A DNA stretch of 64,000 bases from Nocardia fusca NBRC 14340 (lineage in GTDB: Bacteria; Actinomycetota; Actinomycetes; Mycobacteriales; Mycobacteriaceae): assembly GCF_001618425.1 (NCBI RefSeq), contig NZ_BDCU01000033.1, positions 62,001 to 126,000 on the forward strand. The letters are read 5' to 3'. Position 1 is the first letter of the stretch. Each line of letters starts with the position of its first letter. The position numbers and the translations under genes were made by a program. The notes beneath the pieces are model-generated. The model saw only the letters and a list, made by a program, of their open reading frames with translations. It ran no database searches and was not told where the DNA came from. Shown in pieces: positions 31,717 to 39,245 of this stretch.

Positions 31717-33244
31717 CGGTACGCCTCCGGTCTATGGGACGGCCCCCGCGGGTGATCCGGCGGCGGGGTTTCTGGTGCTGTCGGTCGGACGCACGAGCGG
31801 CATCGAGCGGAGTCACGTTGGTCTCGCGCGTAGACCCTTGCTCCCTTGCTCCCTTGCTCCCTTGGGGCTGACCGGCAGTGTCCGCACCCCCTCTGACCTC
31901 AAAGAGAGCAGAAGAGTGCAAGGGAGCATCCTCCTGGGCGTGGACGCTCTCTTGGTGCTCCGTTGCTCCCTTGGCCTCCTCCGGGAAGTCCATTCGGCGC
32001 CAGAACCACGGCCCGGGAACCTCCGGCCGGAATGCCTCTATGAACTCCACGCCGCGTGCCTTGTTGATACGCGTCTTCGAACGCTTGGCTTTGTCGGTCG
32101 AGTACCCGGCAGCATTCGCCGAGTCGTAGACATCCTTCGCCAGGACGGGACCGTTCTTCAGTAGCTCAAGCAACCAGGCGTCGATGTCCTCGTACCCGGC
32201 GCCGTCCGTGGTGGCCTTCGGCTGGAACCGGAGAACGTCGCCGACCGTCTTGTCGGAGTCACCGACGATGACGAACCGACCCACCTCCGCGGTACGACCC
32301 GAGTCTGTCGTGACGGTGGTCGACTCGATCCGGTACGTCAGCGCAAGATCCTCTTCGCCGATGGAGTTTTTCTCCTGCGACATGATCCGGTCACCGTCTT
32401 CGGATTCCGGGTCCTTGGCGAACCCGAACACCGCTCGCGCGACCTCACCGAACGCCGATGACCCGTTGATGCCCGCGACGACATCACCGTTGCCGGACTT
32501 GTTCAGATGCGCGATACCGAGAACCACACCGTCGATGTCCTCGGCGAGCTTGGCCCACGGCTCGATCAGGGAACGAACCTCGTTGTTCCGGTTGATATCG
32601 GTGCGCGAGCCGATGGTCGACATGAGGGGGTCGACAACGACCAGCCTCACGTCATGGTCGTTCAGCTCGCGGGTCAAGTCGGCCATGTCATGCGACGACA
32701 GGAACCGGACCTCTTCTCCGTCGAGTTCTACCCGTGGCATGAACACCCGGCTGAGATCAGCACCAGCGGCGCGCAGGCCAGGTTTGACCACGTATCGCGC
32801 TGACTCCTCGGCCGCGATATAGGCGACGTTGACCGGGCGGCCGAACCAATGCCCTTCGAGGGTGCCGTTACTCACTTGAGCGGCCATGTACCGCCCACCG
32901 GTCGACTTACCCGCGCCGGGCCGGCCAGCAAACAGAGCGAGCGTGCCGACCGCGATCCGGCCCTTACCGCCGTGATTCCATGCCCACACCGGAACGTCGT
33001 CGGATTCATCGGCGAACGTGGAGAGCCTGACCGACCGGAACCCCGCACGTGCCTGTTCACGTTCGCGCCTCTGTCGCATCCGCATCTTCTGGAACTCAGC
33101 CGCGACGTAGCACTCTGGGCACTCGCGAACGTGGTGCTGATGCTCGGCGCAGTGGGCGGTCGGTTCCGGCATCTTCCGCGCGGCCGTGGTCCGATTGCGG
33201 TCCTTGTCTTCGCCGGGCGTCGATACCGTGGACTCGTCGGTCAT
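31703..33244 (-). CDS. RepA-like RecA-fold ATPase
   Basis: This 513-residue protein has an N-terminal cysteine cluster (Cys32, Cys42, Cys45 with nearby histidines), Walker A GRPGAGKST (107-115) and Walker B in RLVVVDPLMSTIG, then HLNKSG and GSSAFGEVARAVFGF. This is the AAA_25/RepA hexameric helicase-like pattern of plasmids and integrated elements. A winged-helix-like region follows (LKNGPVLAKDVYDSANAAGY), then a disordered, charged tail. It probably drives replication of the excised element. Very strong AAAGGAGGTG ribosome site before ATG 33244. No primase-polymerase domain is present. Confidence 0.85.
   Translation of the reverse strand: MTDESTVSTPGEDKDRNRTTAARKMPEPTAHCAEHQHHVRECPECYVAAEFQKMRMRQRREREQARAGFRSVRLSTFADESDDVPVWAWNHGGKGRIAVGTLALFAGRPGAGKSTGGRYMAAQVSNGTLEGHWFGRPVNVAYIAAEESARYVVKPGLRAAGADLSRVFMPRVELDGEEVRFLSSHDMADLTRELNDHDVRLVVVDPLMSTIGSRTDINRNNEVRSLIEPWAKLAEDIDGVVLGIAHLNKSGNGDVVAGINGSSAFGEVARAVFGFAKDPESEDGDRIMSQEKNSIGEEDLALTYRIESTTVTTDSGRTAEVGRFVIVGDSDKTVGDVLRFQPKATTDGAGYEDIDAWLLELLKNGPVLAKDVYDSANAAGYSTDKAKRSKTRINKARGVEFIEAFRPEVPGPWFWRRMDFPEEAKGATEHQESVHAQEDAPLHSSALFEVRGGADTAGQPQGSKGAREQGSTRETNVTPLDAARASDRQHQKPRRRITRGGRPIDRRRTDDAS
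31838..31861 (-). repeat. 8-bp tandem repeat (three units) inside the ATPase gene
   Basis: ttgctccc is repeated exactly three times without spacers in the 3' part of the RepA-like gene. A further partial copy stands at about 31967. Because the unit is not a multiple of three, gain or loss of one copy would change the reading frame of the C-terminal tail. Confidence 0.7.
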
Positions 33245-33274
33245 ACGGCACCTCCTTTCTGTACAGGGTTCATG

Positions 33275-33305
33275 CGGCCCGCCCCACCACCTCGGGGGCG
33301 GGCCG
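33275..33305. terminator. 11-bp hairpin between the 97-aa gene and the RepA-like gene
   Basis: The stem cggcccgcccc / ggggcgggccg has a 9-base loop. It could attenuate transcription into the replication gene or stabilise its message. No T-run on the minus strand. Confidence 0.45.
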
Positions 33306-33322
33306 TTTCCATGCGTGCGGGG

Positions 33323-33616
33323 TTACTCCTGGCGGGTGGTCGCCTTCGTGAGTTCGGCGGCCAACCGCTGCACCTCGTCGTGGGCGCGCTGCCAGTCGTC
33401 GAGCAGGTCATCCGTGCGTTCGGTCATGGCGAGTTCCGCCAGGTGCCGCGCCAAGGTCTCGACCCGGGTACGGAACATGGCGACCGCCCACCGCTGCGGC
33501 GAGTAGTCCACGGGCGGCACAGCACCGGGGCCCGTGTGCTGCTCATAGACCCGCTTCGCGTCCTCGGGACACTTGATCGCCCTGCCGAGAGCCGGGGCAG
33601 GGTAAGGGGGCGTCAT
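33323..33616 (-). CDS. Mobile-element hypothetical protein (97 aa)
   Basis: A helical C-terminal half (RTDDLLDDWQRAHDEVQRLA, then AELTKATTRQE) is preceded by a proline-containing N-terminus. ATG 33616 overlaps the preceding gene's stop (ATGA). No family recognised. It belongs to the excisionase-to-RepA operon. Confidence 0.6.
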   Translation of the reverse strand: MTPPYPAPALGRAIKCPEDAKRVYEQHTGPGAVPPVDYSPQRWAVAMFRTRVETLARHLAELAMTERTDDLLDDWQRAHDEVQRLAAELTKATTRQE

Positions 33617-33951
33617 CCCCGCACCTCCTCAGCGATCTCGGACCGGCGGTGCAGCGGGACAACCACCCCGGCGTACCAACCGAGATCGGCCTGATATCCC
33701 CATGCGGCGGAACGGTCCCGGCCCATAACCGACCGGTCCCGACCGGCGACCGCGACATCCTCGGCGACGGCCAGCAGCTCGGCGGTGTAGGCGCCGATCC
33801 CTCGGCGGGGAACGGCATGGATCTCTCCGTCGTCCTGGATGACGATGGTTCCGATACGCAAGGCGCGGCCGACGATGGAGAGTTCGCCGAGCTCCGCGTC
33901 AAGGTGCACGCCGATGGCGGCCGCGGTTTCGATCCGGGTAGGCGCGATCAC
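33613..33951 (-). CDS. Mobile-element hypothetical protein (112 aa)
   Basis: A mixed alpha/beta product with the segment GRALRIGTIVIQDDGEIHAV and an aromatic C-terminal part (AWGYQADLGWYAGVVV). It starts at ATG 33951 overlapping the upstream stop (ATGA). No recognised domain. Confidence 0.6.
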   Translation of the reverse strand: MIAPTRIETAAAIGVHLDAELGELSIVGRALRIGTIVIQDDGEIHAVPRRGIGAYTAELLAVAEDVAVAGRDRSVMGRDRSAAWGYQADLGWYAGVVVPLHRRSEIAEEVRG

Positions 33952-34565
33952 CGGGTCACCTCCGCGGCGTCGACCGGGCCGAACATGTCGCGGATGCCCA
34001 CCCCGGCGGCGAGGGTCAGGACGCAGACCTCACTGACGGTGAAGCAATCGGCACCGTCGCACACCTGGGCCAACCGGTGGATGCTGATGCCGGTGCCTTC
34101 CAGCAGGTCGAACACCGGGGTTCCCGATGCCTCGATAGCGTCGATGACGCGCCGGGTGACCCCTTCGGCGTAGTTCTGAGCTTTCGCTTCCGCGATCTCT
34201 CGCTGAGCCCGCAGCTGGGCCGCGCGGTCGGCGGCAAGGTCGCGGTCGGCGAACGCGCGGATCAAGTCCAGTTCCGTGGGTCCGTCCAGCTCCACCGGCT
34301 CGAGGTCGGACGGCTGGCAGAACCGCAGCGACGAACCGGGCACGTCATCGCGACATACGATCGTGGGCCGATCCGTCGATCCCGCGAGTTCGGTAACGGT
34401 CAGCAACTCACCGGAGGTGCGGAGCCGTACGGAGTCGCCGGGACGGAGCGGGGCGGGGTTGGTATCGTGGTTCACGGAAATCTCCTCATGGGATGAGCGG
34501 GTTTCGTTGGTCCGGGTAGCGGCGGCAACCGCTCCCGGGCCGTCTTGGTTTCCGGGGGTAGACAT
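33948..34565 (-). CDS. Mobile-element hypothetical protein (205 aa)
   Basis: ATG 34565 overlaps the excisionase stop (TGATG). A GTG at 34475 with a GAGGAG site is an alternative start that would remove a 30-residue low-complexity N-terminus. The middle has a small beta domain (RPGDSVRLRTSGELLTVTEL) and the C-terminal half is helical and HTH-like (TGISIHRLAQVCDGADCFTV). No family recognised. Confidence 0.6.
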   Translation of the reverse strand: MSTPGNQDGPGAVAAATRTNETRSSHEEISVNHDTNPAPLRPGDSVRLRTSGELLTVTELAGSTDRPTIVCRDDVPGSSLRFCQPSDLEPVELDGPTELDLIRAFADRDLAADRAAQLRAQREIAEAKAQNYAEGVTRRVIDAIEASGTPVFDLLEGTGISIHRLAQVCDGADCFTVSEVCVLTLAAGVGIRDMFGPVDAAEVTR

Positions 34566-34756
34566 CAGGCGGCATCCGATCCGCCGACGAGCCGTGCGAT
34601 GTAGTCCGCGATGGCGCTTTCCGGGACCAGCCGACGGCGGCCGATCTTCACGGAGTGCAGCTCCCCCGAATTCATCAGGTCATACAGGCCGCTCCGGCCG
34701 ATTCCGAGTCGCTGGCACGCAACCGGGATCGGGTGCAGCTGCGCCGTAGTGCTCAT
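34565..34756 (-). CDS. xis: Excisionase-like helix-turn-helix protein
   Basis: This 63-residue protein has the HTH_17/AlpA-like fold (VACQRLGIGRSGLYDLMNSG, then ELHSVKIGRRRLVPESAIAD), typical of recombination directionality factors. ATG 34756 has a GGAGGAAG site; the longer frame to 34846 would overlap the promoter. It is the first gene of the long minus-strand operon, divergent from the Xre repressor, as in many temperate phages and satellites. Confidence 0.8.
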   Translation of the reverse strand: MSTTAQLHPIPVACQRLGIGRSGLYDLMNSGELHSVKIGRRRLVPESAIADYIARLVGGSDAA

Positions 34757-34784
34757 ATCCGCTTCCTCCAATGTTCGGGAATGC

Positions 34785-34799
34785 GACAGTTTCTGTCGA
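34785..34799. promoter_or_regulatory. Candidate repressor operator between xis and the Xre gene
   Basis: The palindrome cgacag-ttt-ctgtcg, with a half site ctgtcg at 34810, lies in the 100-base divergent promoter between the excisionase and the repressor gene. Probably the element's lysogeny switch. Confidence 0.55.
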
Positions 34800-34856
34800 G
34801 CAAACTGCCTGTCGGGAGCATAGCGGATGTTCTCGTACGTGTGCAATCATGTCGAG

Positions 34857-35435
34857 ATGCCGAACATTGACGAGACCGCCAAGGCGTGGCAATCCGAATT
34901 GGCCCAACGCTTCGGCGATGCGGTGGCTACCTACCGGAAAGAGCGGGGGATCAAGGCGGCCGAACTGGCCGACCGGACCCGCGACCTGGGTTATCCGATT
35001 CACCGTGTCGCCATCACCAAAATCGAGACCAACAGCCGCGGGGGGAAGCTCGACCTCGCGGAGGTCATCACGTTGGCGCTGGCGCTCGGCGTTCCGCCGG
35101 TACAGCTGATCTACCCGGGATTGCCGGGCGGGCAGGTGGACGTTTGGCCCAGGATCGGGACGAGCGAAGCCACTGCGCTGCAATGGTTTTCAGGAGAGAT
35201 ACGAGCATCGGACATCTTCCTCGGCCCGTGGACGGAGGCCAGTACGAATGCACGCGTGCAGCTGGCGCGTGAGTACGTACGCGCGAAGGAAGTCAGGAAG
35301 TCAGCAGCCCTCAACTACCGAGATCCCGCCTCAGCGTCGGACGAGGTACGGCAGGCGTTCCGCATCGCTCAAGATCGGGTCGAGGAGATCGAGCAGCAGA
35401 TACGCGCGAACGGATGGCCGATAGACGATGCCTAG
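34857..35435 (+). CDS. Xre-family repressor of the element
   Basis: This 192-residue protein has an N-terminal helix-turn-helix (about 18-75; YRKERGIKAAELADRTRDLG, HRVAITKIETNSRGGKLDLA) with a C-terminal helical part. ATG 34857 (MPNIDE) was preferred over 34827. It is transcribed with the integrase (8-base overlap) and divergent from the excisionase operon. That is the position of the master repressor (Stl/cI-like) in satellites and phages. Confidence 0.82.
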   Translation: MPNIDETAKAWQSELAQRFGDAVATYRKERGIKAAELADRTRDLGYPIHRVAITKIETNSRGGKLDLAEVITLALALGVPPVQLIYPGLPGGQVDVWPRIGTSEATALQWFSGEIRASDIFLGPWTEASTNARVQLAREYVRAKEVRKSAALNYRDPASASDEVRQAFRIAQDRVEEIEQQIRANGWPIDDA

Positions 35436-36618
35436 GCAACGGATGCGCCCCGGCGAGTGGGGGAAGATCACCGTGCGCGAGGTCGAGCCGGGCAGGTTCA
35501 CCGCGACAACGTATATCCGTGACGAGGATGGTAAGCGCCGGGAGGTCGAGCGCAGCGGCCGCAGCGACGAAGATGCACGCCGAAACCTACTGCGGGAGTT
35601 GCGTTCACGCTCGGCACCCGTCACGGCGGCCGCGCTCGTGACCGATAAGACGACCTTGTCTGAGCTGTTCGCTATCTGGCTGGCAACCAAGAAGATCAAG
35701 CGGCAGTCAGTCACTCAGTACCGCCGGGGCTGGGAGAGGAACGCTGACAAGCAGATCGGAGCCCTTCGCATCCGGGAGTTTCCAACCAGCCGCGGCGAAG
35801 CACATTTGAAGATCATTTCCGCCCGGTCGGCGGCTTCCGGCAAGCAGTTGCGGACGATCCTCGTGGGCATGTTCGGCTTGGCGGTGAGGTACGACGTGAT
35901 CAAGGTGAACCCGATCCGGGAGACCGAGACGGTCCAGGTGTCCACTGCGGACGCCCGTGCAGCGACGCCTGCGGAGTTCATAGCGATCCGCGCGGCGATC
36001 CGGGAATTCTGCGACCGCCCGCGCCGGAACGGTCCGAAACCGGGCCGCTTACTGCCTGCTGTCGTCGATGTTCTCGGGTCGACAGGGTGCCGGCCGAATG
36101 AACTGCTGGCCGTGCGGTGGCATGAGGTCGACCTGCTGGCGGATCCACCGACCATGACGGTTACGGGAACGATCATTGACCATGGGCAGGCCGAGGACGA
36201 GGACGGCAAGCCGCTGCCCGTACACCGGCAGGACGAACGCAAGGGTGGGGCGCCGCCTCACACCCTCGTGCTGCCCGCGCTCGCGGTCGCTGCACTCACG
36301 GAGATGATCGGCCAGTCCGGCGACCACGGACAGGTGTTCGCGAATCGCGACGGCGGATGGATGAGCCTTGCCAATCTGCGCCGCGCACTACGGGCAGCGC
36401 TCAAGGAACACGACGGCCTGGATTGGGTCACGCCGTATTCGTTCCGTCGCACGGTGGCGACCGTGATCACGGGTGAACTCGGCCTTGCCGAGGCACAGCA
36501 CCAGCTCTCGCACGCCCGCCAGTCGACCACCGAACAGCACTATGTCGAGCGCCGTACGCATGGCCCGGATGTGCGCGTCGTGCTCGATCGGTACGCGTCC
36601 GGGAAAGTACGGGATTGA
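35428..36618 (+). CDS. int: Tyrosine-family site-specific integrase
   Basis: This 396-residue protein has an N-terminal arm-binding region, a SAM-like core-binding domain (about 75-165) and a catalytic domain. Catalytic residues seen: Arg222 (TGCRPNELLAVRW), Arg340, His362 (SHARQSTTEQHYV) and nucleophile Tyr372. The usual HxxR histidine is a tyrosine (Tyr337-Ser-Phe-Arg340). It lies next to the right attachment site in tRNA-Asn. The start overlaps the repressor stop by 8 bases. It should catalyse integration and, with the excisionase, excision of the 9.5-kb element. Confidence 0.93.
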   Translation: MPRQRMRPGEWGKITVREVEPGRFTATTYIRDEDGKRREVERSGRSDEDARRNLLRELRSRSAPVTAAALVTDKTTLSELFAIWLATKKIKRQSVTQYRRGWERNADKQIGALRIREFPTSRGEAHLKIISARSAASGKQLRTILVGMFGLAVRYDVIKVNPIRETETVQVSTADARAATPAEFIAIRAAIREFCDRPRRNGPKPGRLLPAVVDVLGSTGCRPNELLAVRWHEVDLLADPPTMTVTGTIIDHGQAEDEDGKPLPVHRQDERKGGAPPHTLVLPALAVAALTEMIGQSGDHGQVFANRDGGWMSLANLRRALRAALKEHDGLDWVTPYSFRRTVATVITGELGLAEAQHQLSHARQSTTEQHYVERRTHGPDVRVVLDRYASGKVRD

Positions 36619-36637
36619 ATGTACGGGGAAAGTACGG
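36598..36637. repeat. Candidate integrase arm sites, right
   Basis: The 16-mer tacggggaaagtacgg (36622-36637) is identical to 27374-27389. A second partial copy, ccgggaaagtacggg, precedes it at about 36599 and overlaps the integrase stop codon. Confidence 0.6.
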
Positions 36638-36670
36638 GAATTTTCGGACGCACATTCGCCGGGTAAAGGT

Positions 36671-36708
36671 CAACCCCCTACCTGTTTGCGCTGGTAGGGG
36701 GTTGTTTT
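36671..36708 (+). terminator. Integrase terminator
   Basis: A 12-bp stem (caaccccctacc / ggtagggggttg) is followed by TTTT. It lies 53 bases after the integrase stop and directly before the right attachment site. Confidence 0.8.
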
Positions 36709-36710
36709 CT

Positions 36711-36746
36711 TGCTCCCCCAACTGGACTCGAACCAGTAACCTGCCG
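36711..36746 (-). repeat. Attachment site (right), within intact tRNA-Asn
   Basis: Identical over 36 bases to 27205-27240. The element's copy restores the 3' end of the tRNA gene, so integration leaves tRNA-Asn functional. Confidence 0.92.
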
Positions 36747-36785
36747 ATTAACAGTCGGCTGCTCTGCCAATTGAGCTATAGGGGA
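36713..36785 (-). tRNA. tRNA-Asn (anticodon GTT)
   Basis: The 73-nt cloverleaf on the minus strand has acceptor TCCCCTA / TGGGGGA, D-stem GCTC/GAGC, anticodon loop CTGTTAA (anticodon GTT), and T arm ACTGG-TTCGAGT-CCAGT. The discriminator is G and CCA is not encoded. It is the integration target of the adjacent element. Confidence 0.95.
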
Positions 36786-36984
36786 TTGCTCGGCGGCCTC
36801 GCCCGTACCGGGCTGACCGAGACGAAACTCTAGCGTATGGGTGGGTGCGTGCCCAAATCGCCGGGTCGAGCCGGGGCGGGAGGCCGAAACGGGGCCCGAC
36901 CGGCCGTGGGGACCGGATCGACAGGTGTCGGTGCGGTCGGGCAGGATGGGTCGGCACGGACTACTGGGAGGAGCTCCACCCACA

Positions 36985-37233
36985 ATGTTGCGGTTGATCA
37001 TCGGTATCGCTGCCGGTTATGTGCTGGGCAGTAAGGCCGGGCGGGCACGTTATGAACAGATCAGCGCGAGTGCCCGCGCGGTCGCGGGGAGCCCGGTGAC
37101 GCGCAAGCTGGTGCAGGTGAGCAGACAGAAGCTGTCGGACAAGTTGAGCACCCAGCCGAAACTGGAGCCGATGGAGCCGCTCGACGAGCGCACCACCGTG
37201 ATGGTCCCGCACGACCAGCTACGGCGGCGATAG
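36985..37233 (+). CDS. Small membrane-anchored protein (Rv2342-like position)
   Basis: This 82-residue protein has an N-terminal hydrophobic segment with GIAAGYVLGSKAGRARYEQI (glycine-zipper, YtxH-like) and a hydrophilic tail. ATG 36985 with a GGAGGAG site. It sits next to dnaG as the small Rv2342 gene does in mycobacteria. The function is unknown. Confidence 0.75.
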   Translation: MLRLIIGIAAGYVLGSKAGRARYEQISASARAVAGSPVTRKLVQVSRQKLSDKLSTQPKLEPMEPLDERTTVMVPHDQLRRR

Positions 37234-37244
37234 CTCACTACGGG

Positions 37245-39170
37245 TCAGGCGGCGCCGAATTCGCTGGTGCCCATGGCCTGTTCCAGCAGACTCTTGCGGT
37301 ACTGCTCGAGAGCCACGAGGTCGGCGAACAGCGCCATATAGGTCTCCGGTTCGTCGACGGAGGAGACACGGTGCAGCCGTGACTTGAGTTCGGCGATCTG
37401 CCGTCCGACCAGGGCGGCCTGGGCGTTGGCGAGGACTCCGGTGATGAACCGGGGGATATCGCCGGTGGTCTTCACCGGCAGCGGTTCGCTGGCGAGCTCG
37501 GAGACCAGGGCGCGCAGCGTGAGGTCGTCGGTGCGGTCGGTGATCGCGCTCACCCAGTCCGCACCCGAGAGGCCCGCCGACACTCCCCCGGCTTCGGCCA
37601 TGAGCGTGCGGACGGCGATATAGGCGGGATGGGTGAACGCGTCGGCTTCGAGGGCGTCGAACGCCGGGCCGGCGATCTCGGGGTACTGCAGTCCGGCGGT
37701 AAGGGCCTGACGCTGGGAGCGCAGTACCGGGTCCCGGGGGTCGGGGCGGGCGGCAGGCGGCGTGGGACCGGACTGCTCGCCTCGGGGCGCACGAGTGGGC
37801 GGGGCGGCCGCCGCGCCGCGCAACTTGCGGGCCTCCTCATCGACCCGGCGGTACACCAGCTGCGGATCCTGCCAGCCGGTCCATTCGGCGAGCTGGGTCG
37901 CGTAGCGTTTGCGCAGGCCGTGGTCCTTGATCTGGGCGACGATGGGAACCGCCCAGCGCATCACCTCGACCTGGCTGTCGTAGGTGAGGGCCCGGGTGCG
38001 GCTGTCCTCGCGTTTGGCGATCTCCTGGCGCAGCGCGAAATCGAACAGCGGTTCGCGGCGGGCGACCATATCGCGCAGGGCGGCGTCACCGGACTGCTGG
38101 CGCATCTCACAGGGGTCCTGGCCGTCGGGCGAGACCACGACGTAGGTTTGCCCGGCGACCTTCTGGTCACCGAGGAACGCCTTGAGGGCGGCGGCCTGAC
38201 CGGCGGCGTCGCCGTCGAAGGTGAAGATGATCTCGCCGCGCCAGAAGTTGTCGTCCATGAGCAGCCGGCGCAGGATCGCCAGGTGGTCGTCACCGAAGGC
38301 GGTGCCGCAGGCGGCCACCGCGGTTTTCACCCCGGCCAGATGCATGGCCATCACATCGGTGTAGCCCTCGACGACCACGGCCTGATGGCCCTTGGCGATT
38401 TCCCGCTTGGCGTGTTCGAGACCGAACAGCACCTGGGATTTCTTGTACAGCAGGGTTTCCGGGGTGTTGACGTATTTGCCCGGCATGGTGTCGTCTTCGA
38501 AGAGTTTACGGGCGCCGAAACCGATCACATCGCCGCCGAGATTGCGGATCGGCCACAGCAGCCGCCGATGGAACCGGTCGATCGGGCCACGCCGGCCCTG
38601 CCGCGACAGACCGGCCGCCTCGAGTTCCTTGAAATCGAAGCCCCGGTTCAGCAGGTGCTTGGTGAGGGTGTCCCAGCCGTCGGGGGCGTAACCACAGCCG
38701 AACTGGGTCCAGGCGGCGTCGTCGAAGTTACGGTCGGTGAGGTACTTGCGGGCGACCGTGGCGTCGGGGCCGCGCAGCCGTTCGACATAGAACTCGTGGG
38801 CGGCGGCGTTGGCGGCCACCAGCCGGGACCGGGTGCCGCGGTCGCGCTGGACCGATGTCCCGCCGCCCTCGTAGTTGATCCGGTAGCCGATCCGGTCGGC
38901 CATCTGCTCGACGGCTTCCACGAAACCGATGTGCTCGATCTTCTGCAGGAAGGCATACACATCGCCGCCCTCGTTGCATCCGAAACAGTGGAAGAGGCCG
39001 TGGTTGGGCCGCACATGGAAGGAGGGGGACTTCTCGTCGTGGAACGGGCACAGCCCCTTCATCGAGTCCGCGCCGCCCCGTTTGAGCGCCACATACTCGC
39101 CCACCACATCCTCGATCCGGACGCGCTCCCGAATGGCTGTGATATCGCGAGCAGGTATTCGTCCGGTCAC
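37245..39170 (-). CDS. dnaG: DNA primase DnaG
   Basis: This 641-residue protein has an N-terminal zinc-binding domain with CHC2 ligands Cys41, His44, Cys62 and Cys65 (LCPFHDEKSP, FHCFGCNEGG). The catalytic TOPRIM domain (VVVEGYTDVMAMH, then FTFDGDAAG) and a C-terminal helicase-binding domain follow. It synthesises RNA primers at the replication fork. GTG start. It is followed by dgt upstream on the same strand, the conserved actinobacterial order. Confidence 0.97.
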   Translation of the reverse strand: MTGRIPARDITAIRERVRIEDVVGEYVALKRGGADSMKGLCPFHDEKSPSFHVRPNHGLFHCFGCNEGGDVYAFLQKIEHIGFVEAVEQMADRIGYRINYEGGGTSVQRDRGTRSRLVAANAAAHEFYVERLRGPDATVARKYLTDRNFDDAAWTQFGCGYAPDGWDTLTKHLLNRGFDFKELEAAGLSRQGRRGPIDRFHRRLLWPIRNLGGDVIGFGARKLFEDDTMPGKYVNTPETLLYKKSQVLFGLEHAKREIAKGHQAVVVEGYTDVMAMHLAGVKTAVAACGTAFGDDHLAILRRLLMDDNFWRGEIIFTFDGDAAGQAAALKAFLGDQKVAGQTYVVVSPDGQDPCEMRQQSGDAALRDMVARREPLFDFALRQEIAKREDSRTRALTYDSQVEVMRWAVPIVAQIKDHGLRKRYATQLAEWTGWQDPQLVYRRVDEEARKLRGAAAAPPTRAPRGEQSGPTPPAARPDPRDPVLRSQRQALTAGLQYPEIAGPAFDALEADAFTHPAYIAVRTLMAEAGGVSAGLSGADWVSAITDRTDDLTLRALVSELASEPLPVKTTGDIPRFITGVLANAQAALVGRQIAELKSRLHRVSSVDEPETYMALFADLVALEQYRKSLLEQAMGTSEFGAA

Positions 39171-39245
39171 GGAGTCGAGTCTAGGCGAGCGGGTACCCGC
39201 CGGAACCCGAGCACCCCGACGCCGGCCGCGACGCCGTGCGTGCCG

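Larger units (their letters stand above)
27205..36746. mobile_element. Integrative element in tRNA-Asn (phage-satellite-like), about 9.5 kb
   Basis: It is bounded by 36-bp direct repeats, one inside the intact tRNA-Asn. Right end: integrase and Xre repressor on the plus strand. Divergent: excisionase, three small proteins, RepA-like ATPase, HTH protein and several small proteins, all minus and mostly overlapping. Left end: Xre/TPR-like regulator opposite a 102-aa plus 25-aa pair. No structural phage, conjugation or relaxase genes are seen. The layout matches that of phage-inducible chromosomal islands; a defective prophage or a minimal AICE-like element are alternatives. Confidence 0.85.

Noticed and set aside
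31838..31861. Plasmid-type iterons or a CRISPR array
   Set aside because: Units are only 8 bp, directly abutting and within a coding region; there are no spacers and no cas genes anywhere in the window.
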